Assembly: GCF_020283565.1 (NCBI RefSeq)
Contig: NC_060063.1
Location: 32,264,635 to 32,328,634 of the forward strand
Length of the DNA: 64,000 nucleotides
Source of the DNA: Trifolium pratense
Lineage: Eukaryota; Streptophyta; Magnoliopsida; Fabales; Fabaceae
Direction: 5' to 3'
Numbering within the stretch: the stretch's first letter is position 1; the number at the start of each line of letters is the position of its first letter. The notes below the pieces were generated by a model. It had not been told where the DNA came from. It worked only from the letters and a program-made list of their open reading frames with translations, and did not search any database. Below are positions 1 to 17,890 of the stretch, piece after piece. Both the position numbers and the translations under genes were made by a program.

Positions 1-150
1 AGTCAACGCACATGTGAACATTGACTCATTTATACCACAATGTTGAGTGGCATGGATGTGGGTGCTCTAATGTGACATGTGAGTCATTATCAATGTGGCA
101 AGACATGTCGACGTGACATTTGAGTCACTGTTCACGTGTGCGTTGACTAG
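1..150. repeat. Inverted-repeat unit at window edge
   Basis: Bases 1-28 and 123-150 are near-perfect inverted copies (agtcaacgcacatgtgaac against its complement, about three mismatches). The 94-base loop has no coding signal. This could be a small palindromic MITE or one end of a larger element starting left of the window. Residual family is unknown. Confidence 0.5.
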
Positions 151-321
151 GTTAAAATCAGTGGGGTGTTAGGCTTGTACAAAAAAAATTAAGTTATAGC
201 GCCAAAAGTTCTATTGTGAATGTTAGGAGGTCAAAATCATAAATTTGTGTAAGTTAAGAGGGTATAAGAGAAATTTAGCAAATGGTTTTCAAACATTAAA
301 ATTTTGTTGTTAAATTTATTA

Positions 322-611
322 CTCCCTCTGGTTTTTTTTTATAAGGAACACTTTGAGAAAAAATTGGTCATTTTTATAATAAACTTTGACCAATTTTCAA
401 ATGTTTTAAAAGTTCAATTTCACTTATGCCCATATTTATTATGAAAGAGAATTTAAAAATTAATAAGTTAGTTGAATAAAGAGTAATTAAATAAGGGTAT
501 ACATAGAATAAATTTAAATTTATAAGAGTATTAAATGAAAATAACTTTGTTAAATGTGTTTCATTGGTTGTGTGATTTTTTCAAAGTGTTCCTTATAAAA
601 AGGACCGAAAA
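322..611. mobile_element. Stowaway-like MITE
   Basis: The left end starts with ctccctctgg after a TA and continues into ataaggaacactttgag. The right end (about 576-611) contains the complement, caaagtgttccttat, followed by a diverged terminus. The roughly 290-bp size, AT-rich non-coding centre, CTCCCTC terminus and TA flank match the plant Stowaway/Tc1-mariner MITE pattern. The right terminus is too diverged to define the duplication exactly. Confidence 0.6.
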
Positions 612-5634
<5,023 letters not shown>

Positions 5635-6234
5635 TCATTGTTCACATGACTCAAAATAGTAAATAAAAATAAAAAAGTGTCTTCAAATTTGAATTGTCCG
5701 ATTGGACAGTTCCAAAGTGCTGGTGATTGTGTGCACTAGAGAAAAGACTTTTGTAGCATCACCACATTTCAGTGTTCGACACCGAAAAGACACTTGTAGA
5801 TGTGATTACATTCAATTATGTTATTTTGAAAAAATATTACCAGTGTTGATATGTCAGTGTCGTGTCTGTGCACATGATCCAAAATTATAGTATGGATGAT
5901 GTGAGGTATGAATGCTGTATAGTAATTTGTTGATGATGTAGTATGTAAGGTTGAGATAGCCAAATGTTGTTGTATGAGTATTTATTGTATATAGTTAGTT
6001 TTATAATTCAGTTTTCCTGATTCAAAACAAGAAAAAAATCAATTGGGTTGGGAATCTGTGGATGCCACAACCAGTACCATTATTCAATCCTTTTACTTTG
6101 TAATGATTTGTAAAACGGGGTAAGATTTAAGTAAAGAAATTTTTTGTTCAAGATTATGTACTAAAAATATTTACTGTTTTATCCTTATTCAAGTTTGATA
6201 TATATATCGTAATAGAGAATACAAAAATAAAGAA
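5635..6234. other. 3' flank of the protease gene
   Basis: This holds the likely 3' UTR and poly-A signals (AATAAA-like runs at 5655-5675). Around 5760-5870 there are diverged gtgtcgtgtctg words that also occur in intron 4 (about 2680-2830), a low-grade dispersed repeat. I see no gene. Confidence 0.4.
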
Positions 6235-6650
6235 TCAGCGCAATTGTTTTCTTCTCTAAATACGTGGATGTAGATAAATCTCATAGGTTGAGTGACTATA
6301 AGACAATTCTTCTATCTATTACGAATTTTCCAAGGAGCAATTTCAATGTTCCCGAAAGCTAAGAAAATATTCTGAGAAGCACTTTCAATCCACAAGTTAC
6401 GCTAGCCTTTATCTTTAGCAATTTCAATTGAAGTCATAACTGCACTAAATTCTTCCATATTGAAACCAATTCATAGATTAACACTTTGTCTAACCTTGAT
6501 AATAAGGATAGAAATTACCGAAGTGAGTTTCATGATTTACTATTATTTTGTTTCCTGCTTGCCAAGTTATCCATATGACATGAATAACAATATCGAGTGC
6601 TCCAAGATTTTTTGCAGCAATTTAAGAGAGAAAGAACAGAACATCCATCA
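6235..6650 (-). pseudogene. LINE-type RNase H (RVT_3) fragment, decayed
   Basis: Reading the minus strand from about 6460 to 6235 in one frame gives a plant non-LTR RNase H-like domain. It has an acidic start (EEFSAVMTSIEIAKDKG), then RNLWIESAS, an APWKIRNR block, and ends in a REENNCAD motif typical of the C-terminus. Two in-frame TAG codons stand exactly where the family has Trp (after AKDKG and after KIRNR). Weaker similarity to the linker upstream of such domains (an ITWQAGNK stretch) continues to about 6650. No 5' part or poly-A tail of this LINE is attached. It is a dead fragment. Confidence 0.75.
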
Positions 6651-6832
6651 ATTGAACAAAATCTATACATAGCTAGTCATCACACATACAACAACATAGT
6701 ACAAAATACAAATAAATTTTGAACAAAAACTAATTGCAACAAAGTCTATTTTTATTTTTCTAATTTTAATAAAAAAAATTAAAAAACGTCATTTTGGATT
6801 TGGCAAAAAGAAAAAAGCATTGAACCGGGCAG

Positions 6833-7352
6833 TTTGCTTAAATTGTTTTTTTTTTTTTTTTACTAAAATAAAAAGATATTCATTCATTTAAATTGGCAGA
6901 GTACATCAGATTCAAATACAAATTCAATATCGCTAAAAACGAAAATGATGAATTTGCGAACAAACTCACAACATCCAAGTTAATAGCATAAAACGGCATA
7001 GCCTTCAAATAAAATCAAAGTAATCAGAATACCTATGTCTTCGGATCTGCATCGTTGACGAACTTAATCACCGTGTGAATCGGTAGTTGACCGAGGTTGA
7101 TCTGCCAATTCAATCAAACGAACACCGCAATAAGACGGGAAAACAAACACGCAATCACAAAAAAAACACACAAGAAATTTTAATCTATGTGAAACCACTT
7201 ATTTAGATTAAAGTAAATAGAAAATGATGCAAACCCAAAATCACCACCTTTTTAAAGAAAGAAGATGAAAAGAACTTAGAGGGGATGAGGAACTTGTCTC
7301 TCTAAAAATTAGGGCCGAGTGTAAAATTTCTTGATTTAATTTGCTTAAATTG
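6833..7352 (-). mobile_element. Poly-A retroposon, copy 1, with 13-bp target duplication
   Basis: The element occupies 6846-7339 on the minus strand and ends in a poly-A tail, seen here as T17 at 6846-6862. It is flanked by perfect 13-bp repeats tttgcttaaattg (6833-6845 and 7340-7352), the mark of target-primed reverse transcription. The minus-strand sequence runs parallel to 18500-19088 from end to end. Shared blocks include tttcccgtctt followed by gcggtgttcgtttg, gccgttttatgctattaac, and a tail with gtactctgcc and aatgaatgaatatc. It has no long open frame and no A/B-box promoter I can recognise. It may be a SINE-like family or a retroposed non-coding transcript. Confidence 0.75.
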
Positions 7353-8375
7353 TCGCTTCGCTAGTTTTGGCCGATTTCCATCAGTTCTTTAACACTATCA
7401 AACCAAACCGGTCATCCATGGCATGGCCTAATGTGCAAATAAATTGCCTTAGTAGACAAGTGATCTTTGGCTATCATTTTTTTCTTTTGGGTTAAATATT
7501 TTTTTCAGTATCTACAAAATAACGACCTTTTAAATTTAGTCCTTTAAAAAGATTTATTCACTTATAGTCCATATTTGTAGTTTATAAGCACTATTTTAAG
7601 TGACTACAAGTATCCGCTTTTTGTAAATAATTTTTAAAATAAGGATTATTCCTACAAACTGCAATATTACAGAGACTAAGATACCATTAAAATTAAATAG
7701 AAACTAAACATAAAAGAACGTGATTTTATATTTAAAATGCATATTTTATAGGGAAAAAAATTTAGTTTTTACTGATGCTGGAAATCAAACTCTTGAAACC
7801 TGCTTATCACACTCATCCATGCAACCACATGAAATTCTGTTCTTCGTAAGGGACATATGTAGGACATGATGTGTACAACTTTATAACATGATGACACTAT
7901 ATGACAACAAGTGAATAAATAAAGAAAGCAATAAAGATACAAGAAATTATTTATTCAGTTCGGTGCAATGTCACTCTTGTGGTTCCAACCCAGGAAAGAA
8001 AATTGACTATCAATAGACAGTAGTTCTAGTACAATTAGTCTTACTTGAACACACCTTGTTCAAATTCTCTTCCGAAAATTACCCAATGACTTTCTATTTA
8101 GGACTCCCCTAAATATGAGATCACACCACTAATCCTAGTGATCAAATCAATCAACAATTTAAAGAATGATGAATAATAATTCAACTAAAACAAAAAACTC
8201 TATGCCTTTAGAATACGAATTTGTGCACTAGAGCTGGCTGGTACACAAACAACACAAGAAAGACTCAAAAACTAAACCCTATCACTATGATCTTCAATTC
8301 TTGTTCACACTCCAAAACGTTAGACTTGAGTCCTTTAAATAGTGTTGCATATTTTGGGCTATGATTGAACTATAT
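7353..8375. other. Repeat-derived intergenic stretch
   Basis: About 7485-7700 resembles the common legume block that alternates ttagtcc(t) words with AT-rich spacers, a diverged repeat relic. About 7920-8340 reads like a fragment of an LTR or leader but no ends or duplication can be defined. I see no gene. Confidence 0.3.
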
Positions 8376-9186
8376 CTGATTATGAGAAATTTTTTTTTCT
8401 ACCCCAACAATTGTCAATCTACCCCAACATTAATTTTGAATTGACAAATTTGCCCTCATATATAAACTAAAATCCTGAAGAAAAAAATTTGGTTACCGGA
8501 ATACTTTGGAAAAAAATGTTCTGATATGTAATTTTTTTTTTTGTTACCGGAACACTTTGAAAAAAAGTGTTCAGGTATATAAAATTTTTCTAATTTTTTT
8601 TTTACCTGAACACTTTGAAAAAAAATGTGTAGGTATGTAAAATATTTCCAAATTTATTTTGTTACCTACACACTTTGGAAAAAAGTGTTCAGGTATGTAA
8701 AATTTTTCTAATATTTTTTTGTTACCTGAACACTTTGAAAAAAAGTGTGTAGGTATGTAAAATTTTTCTATTTTAGGTAACAAAAAATTTTACTTAAAAA
8801 AAATTTTAAGTAAAATTCTACTTTGGAAAAATTTTACATACCTGCACACTTTTTTTCAAAGTGTTCAGGTAACAAAAAAAAAATTAGAAAAATTTTACAT
8901 ACCTGAACATTTTTTTCCAAAGTGTGTAGGTAACAAAATATATTTGGAAAAATTTTACATACCTACACACTTTTTTTCAAAGTGTTCAGGTAAAAAAAAA
9001 TTAGAAAAATTTTATATACCTGAACACTTTTTTCCAAAGTGTTCCGGTAACCAAAAAAAAAATTACAAGTCAGAACACTTTTTTCTTCCGGGTTTTAGTT
9101 TTTATATGAGGGTAAATTCGTTTATTTAAAATTAATGTTGGGTAGAATGACAATTGTTGGGGTAGAAAAAAAAATTCCTGATTATG
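8376..9186. mobile_element. Mutator-like foldback element with perfect 9-bp duplication
   Basis: The element is 8385-9177, flanked by perfect ctgattatg repeats (8376-8384 and 9178-9186). A 9-bp duplication is typical of Mutator-like elements. Almost the whole body is two inverted arms of about 390 bp with a centre near 8795. Each arm holds several units of about 60 bp built on gaacactttgaaaaaaagtg and caggtatgtaaaattttt. The units are themselves small palindromes. Short frames with repeated FYIPTHFFSKCSG peptides are translations of these units, not genes. There is no transposase, so it is non-autonomous. Confidence 0.85.
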
Positions 9187-9964
9187 TTAGTTTTAAAACC
9201 AACTTTACTAAAACATAAGATTAGTTTTAAATCTTCACATAATTCTCAAAACAAATCTTAGCTAAGTAATTTGTTATTCAATCTTTAGAAATAGTCAAAG
9301 ATCTCGCTAAGAAACAAGCAAATCACACACCAACCAAGGCTTGTAGACAGGGCCAGATCTCTTTGTATGAAGGTATAGATTTAGTTAAGTTCACTTCCTT
9401 AATATATACTCCCTCCGTTTCAAATTACTTGACGTTTTAAAAAAAATTATTTTTTTTAAATTACTTGTCGTTTTGATAATTTAAGGTTATATTTTGTCTA
9501 TTATACCCTAGTGTAAATTCCAAATATTTAGAAGTAGTTGTTGAAATCGAAAAACATTTAATATATATTTGAAAAACTAAAGTTTTTTTGGTACATAACA
9601 TATTATTTTTTTTTTTGAAATTTTTTGGGTACAAAACATATTAGATTTATTGGAAAGAGAAAGTGTGTGAAAAAAAAATGGTGAATTAAAATAAGGGTAT
9701 AATAGGAAAATAAGGTGCAAAAATACACTTTTTTTTAAACTTTGTTCCCTCTGAACTTTTCATTTTCAATTTTATTCTATTCTTGTTTAGAAAAATACAA
9801 ATAATATGTTTCAAATGACTTTTTTTTTTTGACAGATTCAAATGACTTTTTTTAGGGGTTGTTTGTTATAGATTTTTTGAAAATAGATTCTTATAGTGTT
9901 AAATAATTTTGTGTAAAAAATTTTTACAAAGAAACATTTTATAAAAGCTTGAAATGAAAATTTG
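9187..9964. repeat. AT-rich flank with a truncated ctccctccg MITE
   Basis: From 9411 the sequence starts ctccctccgtttcaaattac, a frequent plant MITE terminus, and contains a second ttacttgtcgttt copy at about 9460. I could not find a matching inverted end before 9860, so the copy is truncated or rearranged. The rest is low-complexity AT-rich sequence up to the left edge of element D. Confidence 0.4.
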
Positions 9965-12900
9965 GTTTGAATAGTTATTCTTAAGTGTTGGGTTACTCCA
10001 TATGATGGATTAGAATAAGTGTTATTTACGCAACGGAAAGGATATGAGAGTTGTATGAGATATAATTGGAAAAGAGTTTCCTACCTAAAATAACTATGTT
10101 TTGTGTAATCAGTCCAACGCTGACTTAGAACATAGTAAAATATGGATCTCATTCCCACTAGAAAATCTTCCAACGGGATTTTCCGAATCAAATGTCGAGG
10201 GTCATTTGGTTTGAGTAAAATAGTGGGAGCATATTTAATTAAAGACCTAGTTAAATATGTTTTAATCATGATACAAATATTCTTATTTTTGTAGTTAGAT
10301 ATATTTGGCATATATTTTATATTTTACTGTAAAATGTCCTTACGAAGGATAAATAGTTCAGAAAGAAGTTTCTGAATTGGTACATGTATTGAGAATTGTT
10401 CTCTCAAATACGATAAAAACTACTAATGATTTTGAAAGAGTTAAAGTTGAAGAAAGAAGTAAGACTTCTTCATAGACCTTGTTATAGAAAGTTAAATTAT
10501 CCACTTTTTATCTTAGGTATATGATACCAGTTGTTAATTTCATATTTGTTGAAATATGAAGTTGTTTTAAAGAAGTGAAAATTTGACCATAGATAAAGTC
10601 AACTTACGTTTAGAATGAAATAGTTTCATTGATCGTAGAAGTTGAGTTTGACATGGAACAAAATAATTGTTATTATGTTTCATTTAATAATAGAAACATT
10701 GGACCTAAACCTTGTATTGACAAGAAAAAGGACTGCTTGTTTGAATAATAGACAAGTGTTATTTCATTATCCAAATAATGTTTTTTATTCTAGTGTTCTA
10801 ATCAAGTAATGGAATTGAGTTCCATCAACTTGATAACCTTATATATAACAATCATGAAAAGGAATCAAATAAGATTTGAACCTTATGCATATTAGTAGCA
10901 ATATTGTTTAGTATTAATAAGTGAGTCACACATTTCTAGATTCCATAGATAGGAATTTTGGACTCATTTGATTTATATCATTTGAAGGATGTGAGTTCCA
11001 CTTTTGAAAATAGTTCAGTATGTCAATTACCAACTAAGGTAAAGTGACATTTGATCTATTTGAAATATATACATATGAGATGTATATATAAACCACTAAA
11101 CTAATTATTTGCTAGATATAATTTTATTTCTTATACTTCATTTACATTACTAATTAGCTTAGTAGATGTGAATATGTGTGGTTGACACAAAGTATGATTC
11201 TTTGAATTTGTTCAAAGAATTTATGAAGTAAATGAATAATTTTGAAAAAGTATTAAGACCATACAAACAAGTCGTAATGGTAAATACTTAGATAAGGAGT
11301 ATAGTAATAACTATTTATATTACATCATGTTTGACATGATTACAAATAAGATAGTTCGTTTATCTCCGACGACTCTTTCAAAAAAAATTATTTTAATTAG
11401 AGTTATTCTTTACCCACAAAAGTTCCAATAAAAGAAATCATAAAGACACCATATTTGTTATGGAGGTAAAAGTACCTAGTTTGACTTTATGGTAGTTTGG
11501 GATTGTAAGGTTTGTAACATAAACATAATTCCAACTTGGATTAATGTGTATTTGTGGAGGGATCCTAAAGAAACTTAGAAATACTAATTCTACAACACTC
11601 TCTAGGACAAAAGTTGTTTTGTTACTAGAATTAAAATATTCCTTTAGAAGGAATGTGTCTCTAGAAGAAATAGTGGGAGTGATGTAGAACTTGAGTAAAT
11701 TCGAGTACCACAAAACACATATTTTTGAGAATGGAACATGAATCGGTTCAACAAGAGTTGTTGGATCAACAGTTCGAGTAGCACAAGACCTATATAAGTC
11801 GGATATGTCATATCACACAGTTGAGAGTCACGGTTTTACCATGACTCGACAAGGTGGTATATGATGCTCATGGAAGATGCGAATGTGACTTATAAAGAGT
11901 CCATGTACACAAAACATATATGGATATTATTTTGTCATCCAATTGAGTAAGACTCATAGGATAAATATGAGTCTTGTTGTAAAGACTCACATGGATGGTA
12001 TTGTGAATACATTTAAGGTGTGATTGAATGTGAAAGGTTTCATACAAATCATGATGCAATTATGATGAAACCTTTATTTCAATCATAGTGCTTAAACTCA
12101 TTTGATTCCACTTGCAATTATTGTATGTTTTACTACGAGTTCTGGCAGATGGATAACGAGGTTGCATTCCTTAATTGGAATGACCTTACATATGTATTTG
12201 ACATATGGATAGGGTTTCGTTAATCTAAAGGATGCTAGAAAAGTGTATAAATTACAAAGTTCATTTATGAATTTGTTCAAATTTCTCAAAGTTAAATTAT
12301 CAATTTTATTGATCAAGTTTTATGAAAACTAAGATTAATAAAGGAAATGTTGTGCACACAAGAAAGTCAGTGGGAGTATTTAAATTAATCTGGTATTGTA
12401 TGTGGATGACATACTGATCATCAAGACAATTTTCATACACTACACATGTAAGACATGATTAGGTAATTGTTTATTGATGAAATACTTAGGCGAGACTTCC
12501 TAAAAGTTAGGAATCAAGATCTATAGAGATAGATTGTTGACATATCTTAACCTATGTACAAATTTGATGAAATGTACAGACACCTCATGTGCTTAATTTT
12601 ATTGAAATTATTGCATACGTCACATGATGTATTTTTTGTCTCAAAGACAATATCCAACCTCATTGGATGAGAAAGGGATGCATGAGAAGTATCCAAATGC
12701 TTTGGCAATTGGGTTGATCATGTATATCATGATATGTACTAGACCAGATGTACTATATGCTATTAGCATAAACAATATGTACCAATTATTTCCAGTGATT
12801 GTCATTAGATCACCATCAAGAATATCCATGGATATCTTAAAATCACTAAGGATGGCTTCTTGATCGGATCTGGAAATGATCATTGTAAATGAGTTACAAT

Positions 12901-13365
12901 GATACTGATTGTCCAAAACCGAAGAACAGTATACCCAGATTGTAGTCTATTACAAATCTCAATTTTAATGCTCGGATGTCAAATCTGTAAGCTTACAAGC
13001 TTCAGAAGATTGATATATTTATTACAAGGGTCAAATATACGATTTGAATAGTTTGTCTCATAAGATGAGGCAGAAAATTGTTTTCCTTACGTTGCAGATT
13101 CCCTTGACCTCATTAAAGATGGTAATGGTTTAATCTTGCAAGCAACGGAAAACCATATCTCACCAACGATTCAAATACAAGTTTTGACACTTTATTTCTT
13201 TTGATAGAAGATCAAAAGTGTAAATTGGAAGATGTATCGGGTACCAACATAGGAAAGAGTTCCTTATCCACTAATAGAAAATCTTGCATAGAAGATGCTT
13301 GATGATGACGCTAGTCCAACAGATGTTGAGTTAATATCTGATTGACTTTAGTGCTAGTGGGAGAT
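9965..13365 (+). pseudogene. Element D interior: ruined copia leader, gag and pol
   Basis: The clearest coding relic is at 12624-12780. It reads like the copia reverse transcriptase/RNase H connection (a QRQYPTSLDEKGM stretch, then LAIGLIMYIMICTRPDVLYA), matching the IGSIMYAMICIRPDV block of element A. Before and after it the frame is destroyed by many stops and indels. The start (about 9970-10320) aligns with the A leader near 27030-27250. The whole stretch is very close to element B interior at 31330-34690 in reverse, for example one residue in 76 differs between the spurious frames at 10081-10311 and 34314-34544. No functional protein can be made. Confidence 0.75.
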
Positions 13366-13870
13366 TGTTGGAGTAAGCCCTAAAAGCCAATCTATTTTGA
13401 TAGAATTGTCTATTATATGATGACTTTGATTTATATATTTAATATATATAATAAGACATTTCTTTATTATGTTTGTTTCAAACTAATAAAGTCCATAGAA
13501 TAGCTAGTCTAATTAATGGAACATTAAGTGTGACTTAATAGTGAGACTCCATTAAACATAATGACACTATTCTTAAAGTATCCATAGTCAAGTTTTACTG
13601 TGGTGTGGGATAACAGTAAAACATAGAGACTATTATGTGAGTAGATTGATGACTTCATCTCACGAGTCATGGATATGAGATATCAAGTCTTCACATAGAT
13701 ATAAATATTACTGTAATATTTATATTGGATTGACCCGCCATGAGAATGGTACATAGTATGTTATGAAAAGTGTCATAAGTTATTCTCATAGTGATAATGG
13801 TGTATACCACCCTTCGACCTGAAACCACTATGGACCCTAGATGTGGAGTAGAGTACTTAGTTGTCGTTCA
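13366..13870 (+). repeat. Element D 3' LTR, first part
   Basis: It starts tgttggagtaagccct, as does the LTR of B, and contains gaattgtctattatatgatg and a late ccttcgacctgaaaccactat block shared with A and B. It breaks at gttca, which is repeated at 46012-46016, so A inserted here. Confidence 0.8.
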
Positions 13871-14873
13871 TGAAGGAAATTCGTATTTAAAACAGAGTGT
13901 AAAACGCAGCGGCAATTAAAATTTTCCTTCGATGGATCCTTGCGAATGGACATGATCAGGGTTTCGGTTATTACCTTTGAAGAATAATTCCTCGATTCTG
14001 AATTGATCACAAGCACCGCACGATCGCAGCACCTCTAGCTGGTCCACACGAACAGTTTCCGTTCACCTCTTAGTGCTAGCTGCAAGACGATGGTAGAGGG
14101 AGATTAGGGTTTTAGAGAATTTTAGGGTTTCTCTAAAATTAGGATTATGTGTGTAACACCAGACTGAATTGCATAAGGCTCTATTTATAGAGCTTCTTAT
14201 GTTATCTTCAGGCCAAAGCGGTTATTGGACTTCGCAAGCCCAATAACCTACTGTTACTAATCGCACCCCACTAATAAGTCATACTTATTTCTCCCGTCAT
14301 TAACTATCCTTATGTGTGTGACCCTGTAGGTTCCTATGACGTTGGCAACAATATTAATCTCAATATTATAAACAGTGAGCGGTATCTAGCAACACATCAC
14401 TGCTACCCAAGTCACAAGAATGTCACGTGATCTAACAAACCTTTCCGTGATAAATATCTTGTGTATAATTACCCTTTTACCCTTATGTCTATATTGAACA
14501 CAAGGCATAGTATGTCACCCTTGCTAAGTTCAATATTGGGCCTATAGACATATCTCCTGTTATGTAGGAGGGGCAAATTCCATCTAGGTCACTCATGTCC
14601 CTCAGCATGATTCGTGGAATACCCATCAACCAACTTTATAGTCATCTTGTTACGGATAACGTTTGAATGGCAACAAGGTAATACACTCCTACATCTAGGG
14701 TACATAGTGATTTCAGGTCGAAGGGTGGAATAACCACTTATCACTATGAGAATATCTTATGACATTTCATAACACACTATGTAGTATTATCACGGTGGGT
14801 CAATCCGATACAAATGTTACCCTTAACAATTATATCTATGTGAAGACTTGATAACTCTTTATCTATGATCCGT
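13871..14873 (-). repeat. Element A 3' LTR, first part
   Basis: It begins tgaaggaaattcg on the plus strand, the complement of the LTR end. A TATA-like ctctataaatagag occurs on the minus strand near 14185-14198, followed by a transcribed-type leader. It is interrupted at cgt (14871-14873) by the CACTA terminus. Confidence 0.85.
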
Positions 14874-15447
14874 CACTACAAGAATTGATAGTTTTTGTTG
14901 CGACTTTTTTGCAACAATTCAAGTGTTCTTGGGAAGTATAATACATTAGCAGCAATATTGTAATGAGATTGTTGCTAAAAACAACCATCACATCCTCAAT
15001 TTTAGGTAGTGGGTGGTAATTTTATTTAAAATTAAAATAATTAAATACTTAAACAAACAAGTTCATACGTGGACATTGTGGGGAGAGAGAGAGGGTTACT
15101 TCATGGATATTAGTTCATATATTTCATACTCTTTTTTTTAATGAGGATTTGACATGAAATAGTTTTTTTTTTTTAACTGATATGAAATAGTTTGGTTTGT
15201 TCATAGACATATTTTTTTAGCAATTTTATTTTTAAAATTATTGATAATGATGTGGCAAAGTGATATACTACTTTTTTTTAAGAAATTACTGCTTTTTTAT
15301 TTTATTTAAGGGAGTATAAATGTATAATATACTAGTTTTTTTTCTAAAAAAAAAAACAATAATATATTTATTTTTTTGGTAAGTAACAAAATAATTTTTT
15401 TTATAAGTTAAGAGCATCTAGACATCAGAGAAAAGTTAGACATTCTA
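14874..15447. other. CACTA left subterminal region
   Basis: AT-rich sequence after the terminal repeat. It has gcaacaa/ttgttgc words near 14900-14990 and homopolymer runs (15150-15410). No coding signal is seen. Confidence 0.5.
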
Positions 15448-17890
15448 ACTATGTTGGCACCGGCACAAGTTAATATGCATAAGGTCAATCTTATGTACGG
15501 TGCATAAGTTAATCACAACCATCCGATCATAGACATTTTGATGACACATGTTATCATCTCAAAATCCCAAACTAAGTAAGTAAGTTTCGAATTAAAATTC
15601 AAACTAAGTAAGTTTCGAATTGATTCATGTTCCAAATCATCTCCTCAAGCTTTTCCAACCGTTTATTTTGCTTATTTCGCTCAAATAAGTGTTTTCAATT
15701 TTTTTAGGTTTTAAAGATTGGATCGTTTTTTAAAATTTATACCTCCACTGTGAAATCTAAGCATGGATTCATGATCAGCGTTAAATTTCGAGTAAAATGG
15801 TATACCCACTCGTAATTTTCGGTTGAGATTTAGTGTTGTTGTTGTTGTGGTCATGAAGGTTTTTTGAAGCTTTCATGGCTTCCCTTCATGTTCTTCATGA
15901 GGAAGAAGAAGGTGGAGGTTGAAGACGATGATGTGGCGACGCGTCATTGGCTCCCTCCAATTTTAAGTCATGACCGTTAGATTATTATAAAATGATCCAA
16001 AGGCTCAGATCTATTTTGATTTGTTAAATCCTAGCCATCTGATGGATCAGAAGGCCAACATATGAGATCTGTATCACGCGCCATGGACTGGCGCCGCACG
16101 GAATCGTTTCTTCCTTTCTACTTTTTTTATAAAATGGACTGGGCTTAGGCCTGGACTTCTGTATTTTTTTCTGCACCCCCTAACTTACGTTCTGCACCCC
16201 CTCTACTTGCTTAATTTTTATGTTTTTATTTTTAGCTTAATCAAATAAGTGCTTACTTGAACAAGTGCTTTTATAAGCACTTGAGTCCAGGGAAACATGG
16301 CAAGAAGCATCTCTTGTTGCTGAAATTTAAGGATTCAAAAAATCTATTTTACCCTCATAGTCAATATTAATGAATTAACATATTGAAACCATTTAACAAG
16401 ACTAATGGTTTCAGTATATAACATTAGTCAATATTAATGGGTTAACAAAACTGAAACCGTTTAACAAGACTAATAATTTCAGTGTATAACTTATTGAAAC
16501 CATTTAACAAGATTAATGGTTTCAGTGTATGACATTAGTCGATATTAATGGGTTAACAAAACTGAAACCATTTAACAAGACTAATGGTTCCAGTGTATAA
16601 CTTATTGAAACCATTTAACAAGACTAATAGTTTCAGTGTATAACATTAGTCAATATTAATGGGTTAACAAAACTGATAGAAAAACCAATAGAAAAGCATA
16701 CCCAAAGTTCAAAAATAGTTAAGAGAAAACTTATCTGGTTAGCTCGATTTAAAGGCAAACTAAGTAAGTTTCGAATTGATTCATGTTCCAAATCATGTCC
16801 TGAAGCTTTTCCAACCATTTATTTTGCTTATTTTGGTTATATACTGAAACCATTAGTCTTGTTAATTGGTTTCAAGATGTTATACACTGAAACCATTTGT
16901 CTAGTTAAATGGTTTCATACTGTTATACACTGAAACCATTAGTCTAGTTAAAAGGTTTCATAGCGTTATACACTGAAACCATTATTCTAGTTAAATGGTT
17001 TCATAACGTTATACACTGAAATCATTAGTCTTGTTATTTGGTTTCAAGATATTATACACTGAAACCATTAGTCTAGTTAAATGGTTTCATAGCGTTATAC
17101 ACTGAAACCATTATTTTAGTTAAATGGTTTCATATGGGCATTAGTGCCAAGATGTTATACACTGAAACAATTGTTATTAAGTAAAACATCACATAACCAT
17201 TTTACAAAACCATGCTACATAAAGCAAAAAATCATATAAAGCAATTAGGGTTAGTTTAGTTGAGAACAATTTGGATAGTATGCATGAGATATTGGATTCG
17301 ATCAGTTTTTTATTGTAAAGAAAAAAAATCCATATATATATGTAATTAATGTATGAGATTTTATTTATATTGTGATTATAATTGATAAAACTTAAAATTA
17401 AATTGTATGTTTGACAAGTATGCTTTATATATACATGAACCATTGGTTATTATTTTGGGCTTCGAGGGGGTGTATGACGAAAATGAATTAAAAATGGATT
17501 CTTATAATATATATTTCAAAGGAACAAAAGTTATTATTTAATTGGAAACGGGGGGCGCGCTAGAAATTTTTGGGGGGTGCGCTAGAAGTTTGGAGGAGGG
17601 AAAAAAATTGGAGGCGCGCTAGAAATCTGGGGGAGGAAAAAAAATTGGGGGGCTCACAAGAAATCTAGGGAGAAAAAGAAAAAAAAAACTGAGGGGTGCG
17701 CTAAGCAAATGGGGGGCGCGCAAGTAATGTGGTAGTATATGGGGGACGCGCGAGTAATGAATTGCCTAATTTTGGGCTTGATATGACTTTTGGTGTAGGA
17801 AGCAAATATGCTGGGTGTAGGAAGCAAGTTTATGCATGGTGCATAAGTTTTGACTTATGCACCATAACCACACCCGTTGGCACCCCCGAG
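15448..17890. mobile_element. Foldback element F1 inside the CACTA element
   Basis: The ends are imperfect inverted repeats of about 70 bp. At the left, ttggcacc is followed by two interspersed tgcataag words; at the right, the complement of tgcataagt and ggtgccaac appears at 17830-17890. The centre has two tracts of a gaaaccatt...aatggtttc minisatellite, at 16370-16680 and, inverted, at 16830-17180. A duplicated block of about 85 bp (15598-15685 and 16764-16845, gtttcgaattgattcatg...) lies between. Left of the minisatellite, 15600-16300 is the reverse of a segment at 49540-50400. From 17540 to 17760 there are repeated ggggggcgcgc words. There is no transposase; the superfamily is not determined. 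Confidence 0.6.
16370..17180. repeat. Palindromic minisatellite of F1
   Basis: Units of about 43 bp follow the pattern TGAAACCATT, a spacer such as tagtctagtta, then AATGGTTTCA, so each unit can form a hairpin. The left tract and right tract are in opposite orientation around 16700-16840. Several units carry point changes in the spacer (acaagact, ttctagtt). Confidence 0.8.

Noticed and set aside
8571..9129. Two short frames with repeated FYIPTHFFSKCSG peptides
   Set aside because: They are translations of the sub-repeats of the foldback arms, on opposite strands, with no start context or conserved protein.
10081..12316. Several 60-90 codon minus-strand frames in D and their twins in B
   Set aside because: They are antisense to the decayed copia interior. 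Their conservation reflects recent common origin of B and D, not coding function.
16370..17180. CRISPR-like look of the regular repeats
   Set aside because: The units are contiguous palindromic minisatellites inside a plant foldback element, with no unique spacers and no cas genes.
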